Virus record (IMG/VR): IMGVR_UViG_3300007960_000050
Coordinates: 1-41,497 of that record
Origin: a virus
Reading direction: 5' to 3' (one strand)
DNA length: 41,497 nt
Shown: piece after piece, positions 30,883 through 38,045 of the stretch
How the letters are laid out: every line of letters starts with the position of its first letter
How positions within the stretch are numbered: position 1 is the first letter of the stretch
The notes under the pieces: model-generated
Databases searched by the model: none
What the model saw: the letters and a program-made list of their open reading frames with translations, nothing else
What the model was told of the DNA's origin: nothing
Translations under genes and position numbers: made by a program

Positions 30883-31023
30883 ATGAGTAAGAGGTCAGTT
30901 AAACAATATCGTCATTATCGTCGTATTATGAATATGGGTATTATACTTAGTGTTTATGTGTGTTATTTCTTGTATTTATTGATTATTTTGCTCTCACCAG
31001 TTTGGGAGTATATTGCTTGGTAA
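30883..31023 (+). CDS. 46-aa single-pass membrane peptide
   Basis: Starts MSKRSVKQYRHYRRIMNMGI, a basic N-terminus, then a ~22-residue membrane segment (ILSVYVCYFLYLLIILLSPV) and EYIAW. GAGGTGG lies rather far upstream (~14 nt). The positive-inside layout favours a real gene, but no promoter is obvious nearby. Confidence 0.5.
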   Translation: MSKRSVKQYRHYRRIMNMGIILSVYVCYFLYLLIILLSPVWEYIAW

Positions 31024-31034
31024 CTCCCCTGTTT

Positions 31035-31044
31035 TGTGTATAAT
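31035..31044 (+). promoter_or_regulatory. late-type promoter TGTGTATAAT on the plus strand
   Basis: TTTTGTGTATAATCTC with no -35 box, 86 bp before the 85-aa gene. It shares GTGTATAATCTC with the box at 37997. The identical decamer marks the minus-strand virion operons. Confidence 0.65.
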
Positions 31045-31129
31045 CTCTTGGAAAATCATAAAAAACGTAACCGTAATTTTCTTTGAGTATAACACAAAAA
31101 GAAGAAAAGTTAATCTTTAGGGGAGAAAA

Positions 31130-31387
31130 ATGTCGATTACTCCACAGCAAAATCAAGAATTAAAAGAGGAAATGCAACCAGTAATTGATGATCTAAAGAA
31201 AAAAGGAGTAAAGTTTAATAGTACAGAATCAGAAGTCACCGGACTGGGTGACATTGTGGAATCAACTTTGCAGTCTTTTGGTATCACAGAAGAGCGATTT
31301 AAATCGTGGTTTAACTTAAAAGAGTGCAACTGTAAAGAGCGTAAAAAGTGGCTCAACAATTTATTTTCTTGGAAGAAGTCTAACTAA
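31130..31387 (+). CDS. small hypothetical protein with ECNCKERKKWLN motif
   Basis: 85 aa, starting MSITPQQNQELKEEMQPVID. The end FKSWFNLKECNCKERKKWLN matches a short Cys motif (C-x-C-x-x-RK-x-WLN) seen in many phage proteins of unknown role. GGGGAG precedes the ATG. Under a late-type promoter, so possibly a virion-associated or late protein. Confidence 0.7.
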   Translation: MSITPQQNQELKEEMQPVIDDLKKKGVKFNSTESEVTGLGDIVESTLQSFGITEERFKSWFNLKECNCKERKKWLNNLFSWKKSN

Positions 31388-31404
31388 CTTAAGGAGACTA
31401 AAAT

Positions 31405-31746
31405 ATGTCTGATGAAAAAAAAGACCTTACTGGTGAGAACGTACACGGCAGCAAAAATGGTGTGGGTTGGAGTAGGTGGAAATCTTGGGATGAGAAACCT
31501 GCTAAAAAAGAAGAACCAAAAGTTGCTGAACCTGAACCAGTAGCAGAAGAACCTGCACCAGAACCCACACCTGCACCTGCTAAGGGCGAAGATTGGGTAT
31601 CTGGAACTACGCTTAATAATATGGCAGATCACCTTAGAAGAGCAAAAAGATTGAAAATCACCATTGAGCAAGCTAAAGAATTGATCCTAAATGATGAAGC
31701 AACCAAGATTACTTATCAAAATCACCAAAAACGAGGAAAATTCTAA
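31405..31746 (+). CDS. hypothetical protein with Pro/Glu-rich linker
   Basis: 113 aa. A Gly/Trp-rich start (GVGWSRWKSWDEKPAKKEE) leads to a Pro-Glu-Ala linker (EPEPVAEEPAPEPTPAPAKG) and a helical C-terminus (LNNMADHLRRAKRLKITIEQAKELIL). AAGGAG ribosome site. It follows the 85-aa gene and probably shares its late promoter. Not recognised. Confidence 0.65.
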   Translation: MSDEKKDLTGENVHGSKNGVGWSRWKSWDEKPAKKEEPKVAEPEPVAEEPAPEPTPAPAKGEDWVSGTTLNNMADHLRRAKRLKITIEQAKELILNDEATKITYQNHQKRGKF

Positions 31747-31756
31747 AGATTACCTC

Positions 31757-31784
31757 TTGACTTCGACGATAAGTATGGTATAAT
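31757..31784 (+). promoter_or_regulatory. early promoter
   Basis: TTGACT, 16-bp spacer TCGACGATAAGTATGG, TATAAT. It lies directly before a hairpin with T-tract. Confidence 0.9.
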
Positions 31785-31789
31785 AACTA

Positions 31790-31817
31790 GCGTGGCAAGC
31801 GGTTGTCACGCTTTTTT
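31790..31817 (+). promoter_or_regulatory. leader hairpin with T-tract (possible attenuator)
   Basis: GCGTGGC...GTCACGC (7 bp, one G-U) then TTTTTT, beginning 6 nt after the -10 box and ending 31 bp before the gene. It has the form of an intrinsic terminator inside the leader. A GTG frame of 13 codons (31792-31833) spans it. Confidence 0.55.
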
Positions 31818-31847
31818 CTTGGACTTAGTTTAGTAAAGGACAGAGTT

Positions 31848-32399
31848 ATGGGAATGGACATTTATTCAGGTCGTGGTATTATCTTCACCACAGACGAATT
31901 TCTGCGTGTTATCAACGGTAAGAACAAAGCAAATGTTGTTGCTGTCTGTCATTCTTACCATGAACAACTTGTAAAAGATTCAGTACAAACTCCAAATGGT
32001 ACATGGAGTGCAGACCTAGTAGAATCTTTCAAACCTCTTAGTGGTCTAAAAAAGACCATGAAACTTAGCGAGATTCGAGAGATCATCGCTTCTGTAGTTG
32101 AGGTTGGTGGTGAGGTTGCCAAGTACGGTGATTGTTGGGTCGAGAACTCTGAGTACGTTCAGGATTTGTTTACTCGCATCCTCGATGCCTGCCCAGATGC
32201 AAACGATCTACCATACATCCAAGAAGTTACCGCTTGGGGTTCAGGTCGCAACAATGGTTGGGAAGTACCAAAGGGCGTTGCCTGCGTAGTGTTTGACTCA
32301 GACAGTTGTTACGAGCGTACATTGTCCGATCAGGGCAAGGCGGTCAAGAAACTGCTAGGGCATTGTGATGAGACTGAATGGACAGAAATGAGTGTTTAA
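31848..32399 (+). CDS. hypothetical early protein
   Basis: 183 aa, starting MGMDIYSGRGIIFTTDEFLR. Mixed alpha/beta with LVESFKPLSGLKKTMKLSEI and EVTAWGSGRNNGWEVPKGVACVVF. AAAGGACAG ribosome site. Short proteins opening MGMDIYS are frequent in phages, without known function. Confidence 0.7.
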   Translation: MGMDIYSGRGIIFTTDEFLRVINGKNKANVVAVCHSYHEQLVKDSVQTPNGTWSADLVESFKPLSGLKKTMKLSEIREIIASVVEVGGEVAKYGDCWVENSEYVQDLFTRILDACPDANDLPYIQEVTAWGSGRNNGWEVPKGVACVVFDSDSCYERTLSDQGKAVKKLLGHCDETEWTEMSV

Positions 32400-32418
32400 T
32401 ATTTAAAGGATAAGAGTT

Positions 32419-32679
32419 ATGAAGAACGTATTTGCTATCGCATTATTGTGTGCTTGTCTTGTTGGGTGTTCTGATTCTGGTTCTGGATCAGGTGGTGGAG
32501 ACATTGATAAAATTATAGCAGCAAAAGCTGTTGTGAGGTCGATGGTCAACTATCCAGACACTCTATCATTTCACAATATGTCAACCAGAGTCAGTGGAAA
32601 TACTGTCACACTAAAATTTACTGCCAAAAATGCTTTTGGTGTTCCCGAAACTCATACTATGGATATTGAGGTAAACTAA
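32419..32679 (+). CDS. small lipoprotein
   Basis: 86 aa. A lipoprotein signal MKNVFAIALLCACLVGCSDS (lipobox LVGC, Cys 17) is followed by a Ser/Gly linker and a domain with DIDKIIAAKAVVRSMVNYPD and beta strands (VTLKFTAKNAFG). Exported, lipid-anchored phage proteins may block superinfection or act in lysis; a lysis spanin is less likely because the domain is globular. AAAGGA ribosome site. Confidence 0.75.
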   Translation: MKNVFAIALLCACLVGCSDSGSGSGGGDIDKIIAAKAVVRSMVNYPDTLSFHNMSTRVSGNTVTLKFTAKNAFGVPETHTMDIEVN

Positions 32680-32885
32680 TGCAAGTGCAAGGTGATCTAT
32701 TTGACGACCAGCGTTATTACTATGACTTTTATACTGACGTTGCGAATCTTGGTTCGCTGCGTGATACGCTGCAAGCAGGAGAAACATTCGACCATGAAGG
32801 TGTAACGTGGGAGATAATTGAACGGGAAGATTTTAATCAGTGTTTTGTTATACAGAAAGTTAATCATGCAGACGATAAAGATTGA
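32679..32885 (+). CDS. small hypothetical protein
   Basis: 68 aa, starting MQVQGDLFDDQRYYYDFYTD. The ATG overlaps the preceding stop (TAATG), so it is coupled to the lipoprotein gene. Aromatic and acidic. Not recognised. Confidence 0.6.
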   Translation: MQVQGDLFDDQRYYYDFYTDVANLGSLRDTLQAGETFDHEGVTWEIIEREDFNQCFVIQKVNHADDKD

Positions 32886-33036
32886 AGTAAAACTTGATGG
32901 AGAAGAGTTAAGCAAGGAGGATGTTTCTAATTTTGTTGCGGCACTGATAGAAAAAGAAAGTCTACAATTTTATTCTATCGCTCTGCATACAGATGGTAAA
33001 GAACCACAAATTGAATGGGATTGTCCAGAACTATGA
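32866..33036 (+). CDS. small hypothetical protein
   Basis: 56 aa, starting MQTIKIEVKLDGEELSKEDV, a short beta-alpha-beta fold pattern ending DCPEL. It overlaps its neighbours by 20 and 4 nt. AGAAAG precedes the ATG. Confidence 0.6.
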   Translation: MQTIKIEVKLDGEELSKEDVSNFVAALIEKESLQFYSIALHTDGKEPQIEWDCPEL

Positions 33037-33155
33037 AAGATAAGATTTTAGAAGTATTAGAAGCGGTGCGTGACCTTGAGATCAATCTTGAGAGCGAGAC
33101 TGCTAGATTGTGGCTTGCAGAAAAAATTGCAAAAAACATTCAAGAAACCTCTTGA
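33033..33155 (+). CDS. small helical protein
   Basis: 40 aa, starting MKDKILEVLEAVRDLEINLE, one amphipathic helix. ATGA overlap with the previous stop; its own TGA is inside the next -35 box. Coupling and position support it despite the length. Confidence 0.5.
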   Translation: MKDKILEVLEAVRDLEINLESETARLWLAEKIAKNIQETS

Positions 33156-33179
33156 CAATGACGATACCTATGGTATAAT
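33152..33179 (+). promoter_or_regulatory. early promoter
   Basis: TTGACA, 16-bp spacer ATGACGATACCTATGG, TATAAT. Confidence 0.9.
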
Positions 33180-33204
33180 TAACTTCGTACCACAGGAGAC
33201 GCAA

Positions 33205-33450
33205 ATGTTTGGAAGAAAGATGACTTTAAAAGAACAGCAGGAAATGGTTTGTGTCGAGATACTTCGTGAGCTATCTCGTGAGTGGCGAGAACTTGAACTC
33301 AACATTCAAGAGACAGTCAATACCATTGTTCTGCACAAGAATCAAAATTTAATGGAGGATTTATTTGGAACACGCTTTGTGCATCTAGCACATCTATTTG
33401 CTGACTCTAGGACTTTACTTAACGACATTGAGGAATTAGACAATGAATGA
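33205..33450 (+). CDS. hypothetical early protein
   Basis: 81 aa, starting MFGRKMTLKEQQEMVCVEIL, fully helical (LSREWRELELNIQETVNTIV). CAGGAG precedes this ATG; the longer frame upstream runs through the promoter and is rejected. The end overlaps the next gene by 8 nt. Confidence 0.65.
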   Translation: MFGRKMTLKEQQEMVCVEILRELSREWRELELNIQETVNTIVLHKNQNLMEDLFGTRFVHLAHLFADSRTLLNDIEELDNE

Positions 33451-33619
33451 TTTTCTAACCAAAGAAGTTGAACTGTGCGGTAGTAATATGTCACAACAAG
33501 ATAGTGATGCTATCGGAGAGATCATCTACGAAGCATTGATGGAGCGTGGCATTTTCTGTGAGAGTTTTAGCTGGGGTATTAACGTAGAGTATTTTCCACA
33601 GGAGAATGACGATGAATAA
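33443..33619 (+). CDS. small hypothetical protein
   Basis: 58 aa, starting MNDFLTKEVELCGSNMSQQD; acidic, with WGINVEYFPQENDDE at the end. Overlaps of 8 nt on each side. Confidence 0.6.
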   Translation: MNDFLTKEVELCGSNMSQQDSDAIGEIIYEALMERGIFCESFSWGINVEYFPQENDDE

Positions 33620-33824
33620 AAATGTATCTTATGATTTTAGTCTTGATAGTATTGTTGTAGTTGACGCTCCGATTGGTACTGATCCAGACACTTTGATCGA
33701 GCAGGCAAAGCAGAAACTCATCCAGCGAATCCAAGAGGATGACGTTACCATTGTATTTGAAAACATTTTTGATGGCGAAACAGGAGCATACGATGAGGAC
33801 TGGGAAAACTATGAGCGAGTCTAA
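33612..33824 (+). CDS. small hypothetical protein
   Basis: 70 aa from ATG 33612 (MNKNVSYDFSLDSIVVVDAP). CAGGAG lies ~8 nt upstream; an in-frame ATG at 33606 is too close to it. It contains APIGTDPDTLIEQAKQKLIQ and an acidic end. Confidence 0.65.
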   Translation: MNKNVSYDFSLDSIVVVDAPIGTDPDTLIEQAKQKLIQRIQEDDVTIVFENIFDGETGAYDEDWENYERV

Positions 33825-34053
33825 AGATATTGTGGTAGAATTTTCTGGCTGGGTTAAGATTTCCCCACAGAATATTAGATACCAGTATATCGGTAGTGAA
33901 GAATCGCGACCGGAATTTATTACTGGTGTAGAGTGGCAAGAGCTAGACGAAGAAGAACAGTGTGATTATATCATGGAAGATGCTATCGCTGCTATTCGTG
34001 ACGCAGACGATGGTGGATGGGAACACTTATCAACAGAGGTGGCAGATTGGTAG
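33811..34053 (+). CDS. hypothetical early protein
   Basis: 80 aa, starting MSESKDIVVEFSGWVKISPQ, then IRYQYIGSEESRPEFITGVEW and an acidic helical end. It overlaps the previous gene by 14 nt. Not recognised. Confidence 0.6.
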   Translation: MSESKDIVVEFSGWVKISPQNIRYQYIGSEESRPEFITGVEWQELDEEEQCDYIMEDAIAAIRDADDGGWEHLSTEVADW

Positions 34054-34232
34054 ACTATAACATTAAATACAACAAAGATACCAGTTGGACGGTACAAAGT
34101 AACGACAAAAAGATAAGCAGGAAACTCTGGAACAAACAGGAGGTAGAGGATTTCCTTGACCTGCATGAGAATTTAGCAAGGAAAAGAAAACGGCGAAAAC
34201 TTTTTTCAAAATTATTTAAGTTTACCCGTTGA
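34047..34232 (+). CDS. small basic protein
   Basis: 61 aa if it starts at TTG 34047 after AGAGGTGG; an in-frame ATG at 34017 without a ribosome site is the alternative. Contains DTSWTVQSNDKKISRKLWNK and a very basic end (ARKRKRRKLFSKLFKFTR). Start uncertain. Confidence 0.5.
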   Translation: MVDYNIKYNKDTSWTVQSNDKKISRKLWNKQEVEDFLDLHENLARKRKRRKLFSKLFKFTR

Positions 34233-34256
34233 CATTCCGATAATGTATGGTATAAT
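34229..34256 (+). promoter_or_regulatory. early promoter for the rIIA homologue
   Basis: TTGACA, 16-bp spacer TTCCGATAATGTATGG, TATAAT. It overlaps the stop of the preceding gene. Confidence 0.9.
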
Positions 34257-34297
34257 AGAGCCATACAACCAACCACACTTTTTTCGAGGACAGTTAG

Positions 34298-36211
34298 ATG
34301 AAACTTGAATCAGCACCACAAGACGTAACTTTTCATGGCGACTTCGAGCAGCGTGACGTTGCCATCGGTGACGTAGCGTTCATTCTTGATATGTTCGCAG
34401 ACAAGGTTTACAGCAACAAAGAACGTGCTGTTATCCGAGAGTTAGCATGTAACGCACATGACTCTCACGTTATGGCAGGCACTACGGACGTACCATTCGA
34501 CGTACACTTGCCTACTCAGCTAGAACCTTGGTTCAGTCTGCGTGACTACGGCACAGGTCTTGCAGACGATGATATTGCCAATGTATATGGTGCTATTGGG
34601 GTCAGCACTAAACGCGATTCCAACGAGGTCATTGGTTGCTTTGGTATCGGTAGTCTGTCGCCCTACAGCATGTGCGATAGTTTTACCGTTAAAAGTTACC
34701 TTGATGGTATCGTTCGCACCTACCAATGTATGCGTGACGAGAAGCGTCAACCAAAGGTTATCCCTCTGGGGTCAGCACCTACGGACGAACCTAATGGTCT
34801 GGAAGTCAAGCTGACTGTCAACGGCAAGGTCAGCGAGTTTGAGGAAGAAGCAGGGCATGTGTTCATGTTCTGGGAAGGTACGCTTCCAAAGATCAACAAC
34901 CAGCATGTAATTCGTAAGTGTCAAGAGATGCGTGACAAGTACGTTTTCAAGGGTGATGACTTCGGCTTGACTCCATCTTGGGGTAGCATGTATGCTCTCA
35001 TGGGCAACATCGCCTACAAGATTCCAAATCAACTTGATGAGTTCGACGTTGACGGTTACTTAAAATTTGACCTCGGAGAGTTAGAGTTTGATACTGCTCG
35101 CGAGAATCTGTCGATGACCGACAAGACCAAGGCAGCACTCAAGGCTAAGTTTGCGTCAGTAAAAGATAGTCTCACCAAGATTGCTATTGACCAGATCGAG
35201 GCAGAGGATACTCCGTTCAAGAAGGCAGCACTAGCAGAAACTCTTGGCAAGGGTCAGCTTGGGCGATTCGTAGGTCGCAAGAACCTAGATTGCTATGCAC
35301 TACCCGAACCAGCAGAATCGGTGACGTACTGGCAGTCTAAGTATCGTGGCAGCGAGAAGTATAACACTCATTCGATCAGTGCTACTGGTGATATTAAGTA
35401 TTACCTTGACAAACCTCGTATGCAGACTCGCATCAAGTCATACCTAAAAGATATGTCAAATGGTTTTACCATGTATATCTTCAAGGACTTGGCACAAGCA
35501 CAGGAATGTAACATTCCAGTAGATATGCTAGAGGACTTGGATGATCTTCCAAAGGTCACTCGTTCATCTTCTGGTGGAACAACAAGTAAGTGTAAAACTT
35601 TAAGTTTCAACTCTAATGCTAGAGGTTGGGGTTACAATGCTGCTGACTATTGGTCTGAGACAGAGATCGAGCTTGATGGTTCAGAGATCGTGTATGTTGA
35701 GGTCAATCGTAACAAGCCTGCATACCACAGTCTTTCATGGACTGACTCTAACGGTCAGATCAGTTCTACACTCTCGACTGCCAAGGAGCATATCGGTGAG
35801 ATCAATGTAACTGGACTCAAGACTGCTTTCCTCAAGACCGCAGCATTTCGTAAAGGTAACTTTATCCATCTGGATGATTACCTACGTCGAGAGTACGCAA
35901 AGAAAGCACCTAAAACCTACTTCGAGTTCAATGACAGTGATCTGGATAAGTTCAAAACAATCAACAAATACATTGATAATGATGAAGTTCGTGAGATCGT
36001 TGAGCTTGCAACATCCTGCGAGAACGCTGAGATTGCGGACATCTGTAAGCGTCTTGGCGTTGTTGTTGAGATGACCAAGGATACCATGCTGCAAGAGATG
36101 ATGGACGAATGGAATGATCGTCATAAGATGTTGACATTTGTTTCTGATTGGGAAATCAGTCGGAACAAGGAGATCGTCGCAGAATATATTGGAGGAACTG
36201 TTAAAGAATAG
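34298..36211 (+). CDS. rIIA: RIIA-like GHKL ATPase
   Basis: 637 aa (T4 RIIA is 725). The GHKL ATP site is clear: N-box RELACNAHDSH (residues ~48-58), G1 box LRDYGTGLAD (~77-86) and G2 box IGCFGIGSLSPYS (~109-121). The rest of the chain is not assignable. In T4, RIIA and RIIB are membrane-associated and needed for growth on lambda lysogens, i.e. to overcome the RexAB exclusion system. A CGAGGA site precedes the ATG. It has its own promoter, separate from rIIB. Confidence 0.88.
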   Translation: MKLESAPQDVTFHGDFEQRDVAIGDVAFILDMFADKVYSNKERAVIRELACNAHDSHVMAGTTDVPFDVHLPTQLEPWFSLRDYGTGLADDDIANVYGAIGVSTKRDSNEVIGCFGIGSLSPYSMCDSFTVKSYLDGIVRTYQCMRDEKRQPKVIPLGSAPTDEPNGLEVKLTVNGKVSEFEEEAGHVFMFWEGTLPKINNQHVIRKCQEMRDKYVFKGDDFGLTPSWGSMYALMGNIAYKIPNQLDEFDVDGYLKFDLGELEFDTARENLSMTDKTKAALKAKFASVKDSLTKIAIDQIEAEDTPFKKAALAETLGKGQLGRFVGRKNLDCYALPEPAESVTYWQSKYRGSEKYNTHSISATGDIKYYLDKPRMQTRIKSYLKDMSNGFTMYIFKDLAQAQECNIPVDMLEDLDDLPKVTRSSSGGTTSKCKTLSFNSNARGWGYNAADYWSETEIELDGSEIVYVEVNRNKPAYHSLSWTDSNGQISSTLSTAKEHIGEINVTGLKTAFLKTAAFRKGNFIHLDDYLRREYAKKAPKTYFEFNDSDLDKFKTINKYIDNDEVREIVELATSCENAEIADICKRLGVVVEMTKDTMLQEMMDEWNDRHKMLTFVSDWEISRNKEIVAEYIGGTVKE

Positions 36212-36214
36212 CCC

Positions 36215-36242
36215 TTGACTTTACCGATATGTATGTTATAAT
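36215..36242 (+). promoter_or_regulatory. early promoter
   Basis: TTGACT, 16-bp spacer TTACCGATATGTATGT, TATAAT, 3 nt after the rIIA stop. An ATG follows 6 nt after the -10. Confidence 0.9.
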
Positions 36243-36248
36243 GGGGGT

Positions 36249-36293
36249 ATGATTCGCTCTGCCCTTTTTTCAACCATAGGAGTTAAGCTATGA
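36249..36293 (+). CDS. leaderless 14-aa leader peptide coupled to the next gene
   Basis: MIRSALFSTIGVKL. The ATG is at the predicted transcription start. The TGA overlaps the next ATG as ATGA, and the next gene's AGGAG lies in this frame. The frame also spans a GGG...CCC stem with six T residues, a weak attenuator-like hairpin. Confidence 0.5.
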   Translation: MIRSALFSTIGVKL

Positions 36294-36685
36294 AGAGTAC
36301 CAAGAGGAAGAAGAAGGTTCAAGAAGAATATGTTGAGCCAAAAGCACCACCTAAGCCAACCATTCCTAATGACATTTTAAAGGCTTTCCTTGATCGTCAT
36401 GTTACTACTGGTGATGCCGCAAATATTACACAGATAACAGATGGTTTCCTTTGGGAAAAAGGTGGCGTAGAAAGATACCGAGTCAATGTCTGGATGAAGC
36501 GAGATGTTGAGGGTCAGTATTGCCATGACAATTACATCGGCTATAGTTGGTTCCTTCAATTCAATCGCAAAGAGCAAACCCTTACCGACAAGACCACTGG
36601 ACGAGTAGAGGAGGATAAAAAAGAGAAGTCAAAACTTAAAGGTATTGCCAACGGATCAGAAAGAATTGGAAAAAGTTTCAGATAA
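36290..36685 (+). CDS. hypothetical protein between rIIA and rIIB
   Basis: 131 aa. A basic start (MKSTKRKKKVQEEYVEPKAP) leads to ILKAFLDRHVTTGDAANITQ and a beta region with GVERYRVNVWMKRDVEGQYC and YIGYSWFLQFNRKEQTLTD. The C-terminus is Lys-rich. Not recognised. Insertion between the rII pair is not the T4 arrangement. Confidence 0.65.
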   Translation: MKSTKRKKKVQEEYVEPKAPPKPTIPNDILKAFLDRHVTTGDAANITQITDGFLWEKGGVERYRVNVWMKRDVEGQYCHDNYIGYSWFLQFNRKEQTLTDKTTGRVEEDKKEKSKLKGIANGSERIGKSFR

Positions 36686-36699
36686 TTCTCAAGAACCCC

Positions 36700-36728
36700 T
36701 TGACTTTTACCGATACATAGACTATAAT
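36700..36728 (+). promoter_or_regulatory. early promoter for the rIIB homologue
   Basis: TTGACT, 17-bp spacer TTTACCGATACATAGAC, TATAAT. Confidence 0.85.
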
Positions 36729-36771
36729 AGAAGAGTCGGAACCAATCACTTTTACTTTAGCGAGGAAAATT

Positions 36772-37611
36772 ATGTTGACAAGCGTAAAATCTAACGACAA
36801 TCACTGGACTGTAGTTCTTAATGGTCAGCCTCATATGTTTGACCACACTCACCCACAATACTCTGGTCTTGTAGAGTGCGTGCATAGTGGTGATGCTGAT
36901 GAGTTTGTTCGTCTAATCAATACTGGTAACGAGATCGAGAATTGGTCAGAGGGTGACTTTGAGTTTCGCGATGGATTCCTCTACTTCGAGGATGAACAGG
37001 TTGCCAATCAACCTACCAGTCGCGTCATTGAGATGATCCAGCAGGGTTTTCCTCACCAGCCAATGCTTAATTACTTGACAAATCTTTATGACAATGTTAG
37101 CGAACGTGCGGTTCAAGAGTCTTACACTTGGTCAAGCCACAAAGGTCTGCCAATTACCGAAGACGGTATGATGGTTGGCTACAAAGGTGTTCGTCCTCAC
37201 GCTGGCGATACCATCAAGGTCAAGAACGGTGAGCTTAAAGATGGCGACCTTGTTGACATCTACACCGGCAAGACATTCCGTAATAACGTAGGTGATGTCT
37301 GCACCATGAAGCGACGACAGGTCTGTGACGACCATACGCAAGGATGCTCGTCTGGTCTGCATGTCGGTACTTATGAGTATGCTTGCGACTGGGCAGGTAG
37401 CACTGGCGTTGTCGTACTGGTTAAGTTCAACCCAAAAGATATTGTTAGCGTTCCATCTGACTGTAACTGCCAGAAGATGCGGGTCAGCGAATACGAAGTT
37501 ATCGCTATCGCCCGTGAGCAACTGGAAGAAGCGGTCTACTCAGAGGATTGGGATGATCTTGATTACTGCATGGACGCAGAAGATGAATGTGACTCAGAAG
37601 TAGATTTCTAA
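36772..37611 (+). CDS. rIIB: RIIB-like protein
   Basis: 279 aa (T4 RIIB is 312). The family pattern is complete: DGFLYFEDEQV, MLNYLTNLYDNVS, LPITEDGMMVGYKGVR, GDLVDIYTGKTFRNNVGD, CTMKRRQVCDDHTQGCSSGLHVG, then VVLVKFNPKDIVSVPSDCNC and KMRVSEYEVI. It works with RIIA in T4 against superinfection exclusion by lambda Rex. AGGAAAA precedes the ATG. The acidic tail (DDLDYCMDAEDECDSEVDF) is an addition. Confidence 0.88.
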   Translation: MLTSVKSNDNHWTVVLNGQPHMFDHTHPQYSGLVECVHSGDADEFVRLINTGNEIENWSEGDFEFRDGFLYFEDEQVANQPTSRVIEMIQQGFPHQPMLNYLTNLYDNVSERAVQESYTWSSHKGLPITEDGMMVGYKGVRPHAGDTIKVKNGELKDGDLVDIYTGKTFRNNVGDVCTMKRRQVCDDHTQGCSSGLHVGTYEYACDWAGSTGVVVLVKFNPKDIVSVPSDCNCQKMRVSEYEVIAIAREQLEEAVYSEDWDDLDYCMDAEDECDSEVDF

Positions 37612-37631
37612 CTGTGGTTGGTTAGACCTCT

Positions 37632-37668
37632 GGGAGTATGGTTCGCCCTGCTCCCTTTCTTTTTTCTT
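37632..37668 (+). terminator. hairpin with T-rich tract after rIIB
   Basis: GGGAG...CTCCC followed by TTTCTTTTTTC. It resembles the leader hairpin at 36244-36270, with the same loop TATGrTTCGCyCTG. It may end the rIIB message or attenuate the next gene. Confidence 0.6.
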
Positions 37669-37684
37669 TCTAGGAGATTTTGTT

Positions 37685-37870
37685 ATGCAAGAACAAATGT
37701 CTGATATTGAATGGGAATTGAGTCAACTCTGGATGGCGGTTGATTATTACGAACTAGCGATCCAGAACACGTTTTTTAGAAAAGACGCAGAAAAGTTTAG
37801 AGAAACGATTGCGTCATTGAATAAGCAAATTAAAGACCTAGAAAGGAAGCGAGATGAATATGGAGAGTGA
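37685..37870 (+). CDS. small coiled-coil protein
   Basis: 61 aa, starting MQEQMSDIEWELSQLWMAVD, helical throughout (FRETIASLNKQIKDLERKRD). TAGGAG precedes the ATG. No promoter of its own. Not recognised. Confidence 0.65.
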   Translation: MQEQMSDIEWELSQLWMAVDYYELAIQNTFFRKDAEKFRETIASLNKQIKDLERKRDEYGE

Positions 37871-37997
37871 GGCAATATACGAGGAAGAGGTAGCAGAGCG
37901 TGATAGCGATGATTACTCCCCTTACGATTATGTAGAGGAATTAGAAAACCCTGTATTTTTTGATGAGCAAACTTTAGAAGATTGGGATTGGGAATAG
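37854..37997 (+). CDS. small acidic protein
   Basis: 47 aa, starting MNMESEAIYEEEVAERDSDD, ending EDWDWE; very acidic. AAGGA precedes it inside the previous gene. Its stop codon abuts the late box at 37997. Confidence 0.6.
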   Translation: MNMESEAIYEEEVAERDSDDYSPYDYVEELENPVFFDEQTLEDWDWE

Positions 37998-38005
37998 TGT
38001 ATAAT
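37997..38005 (+). promoter_or_regulatory. late-type promoter GTGTATAAT on the plus strand
   Basis: AGTGTATAATCTC with no -35, 40 bp before a membrane-protein gene. It shares its flank with the box at 31035. Confidence 0.65.
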
Positions 38006-38045
38006 CTCGTACATTAACTTACTTACTTTTGTGCGGGAGAAAACT

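Noticed and set aside
37638-37673. 11-codon leader peptide MVRPAPFLFSF
   Set aside because: It resembles the leader at 36249 only because both share a hairpin sequence. There is no promoter at the right distance and no overlap with the next start.
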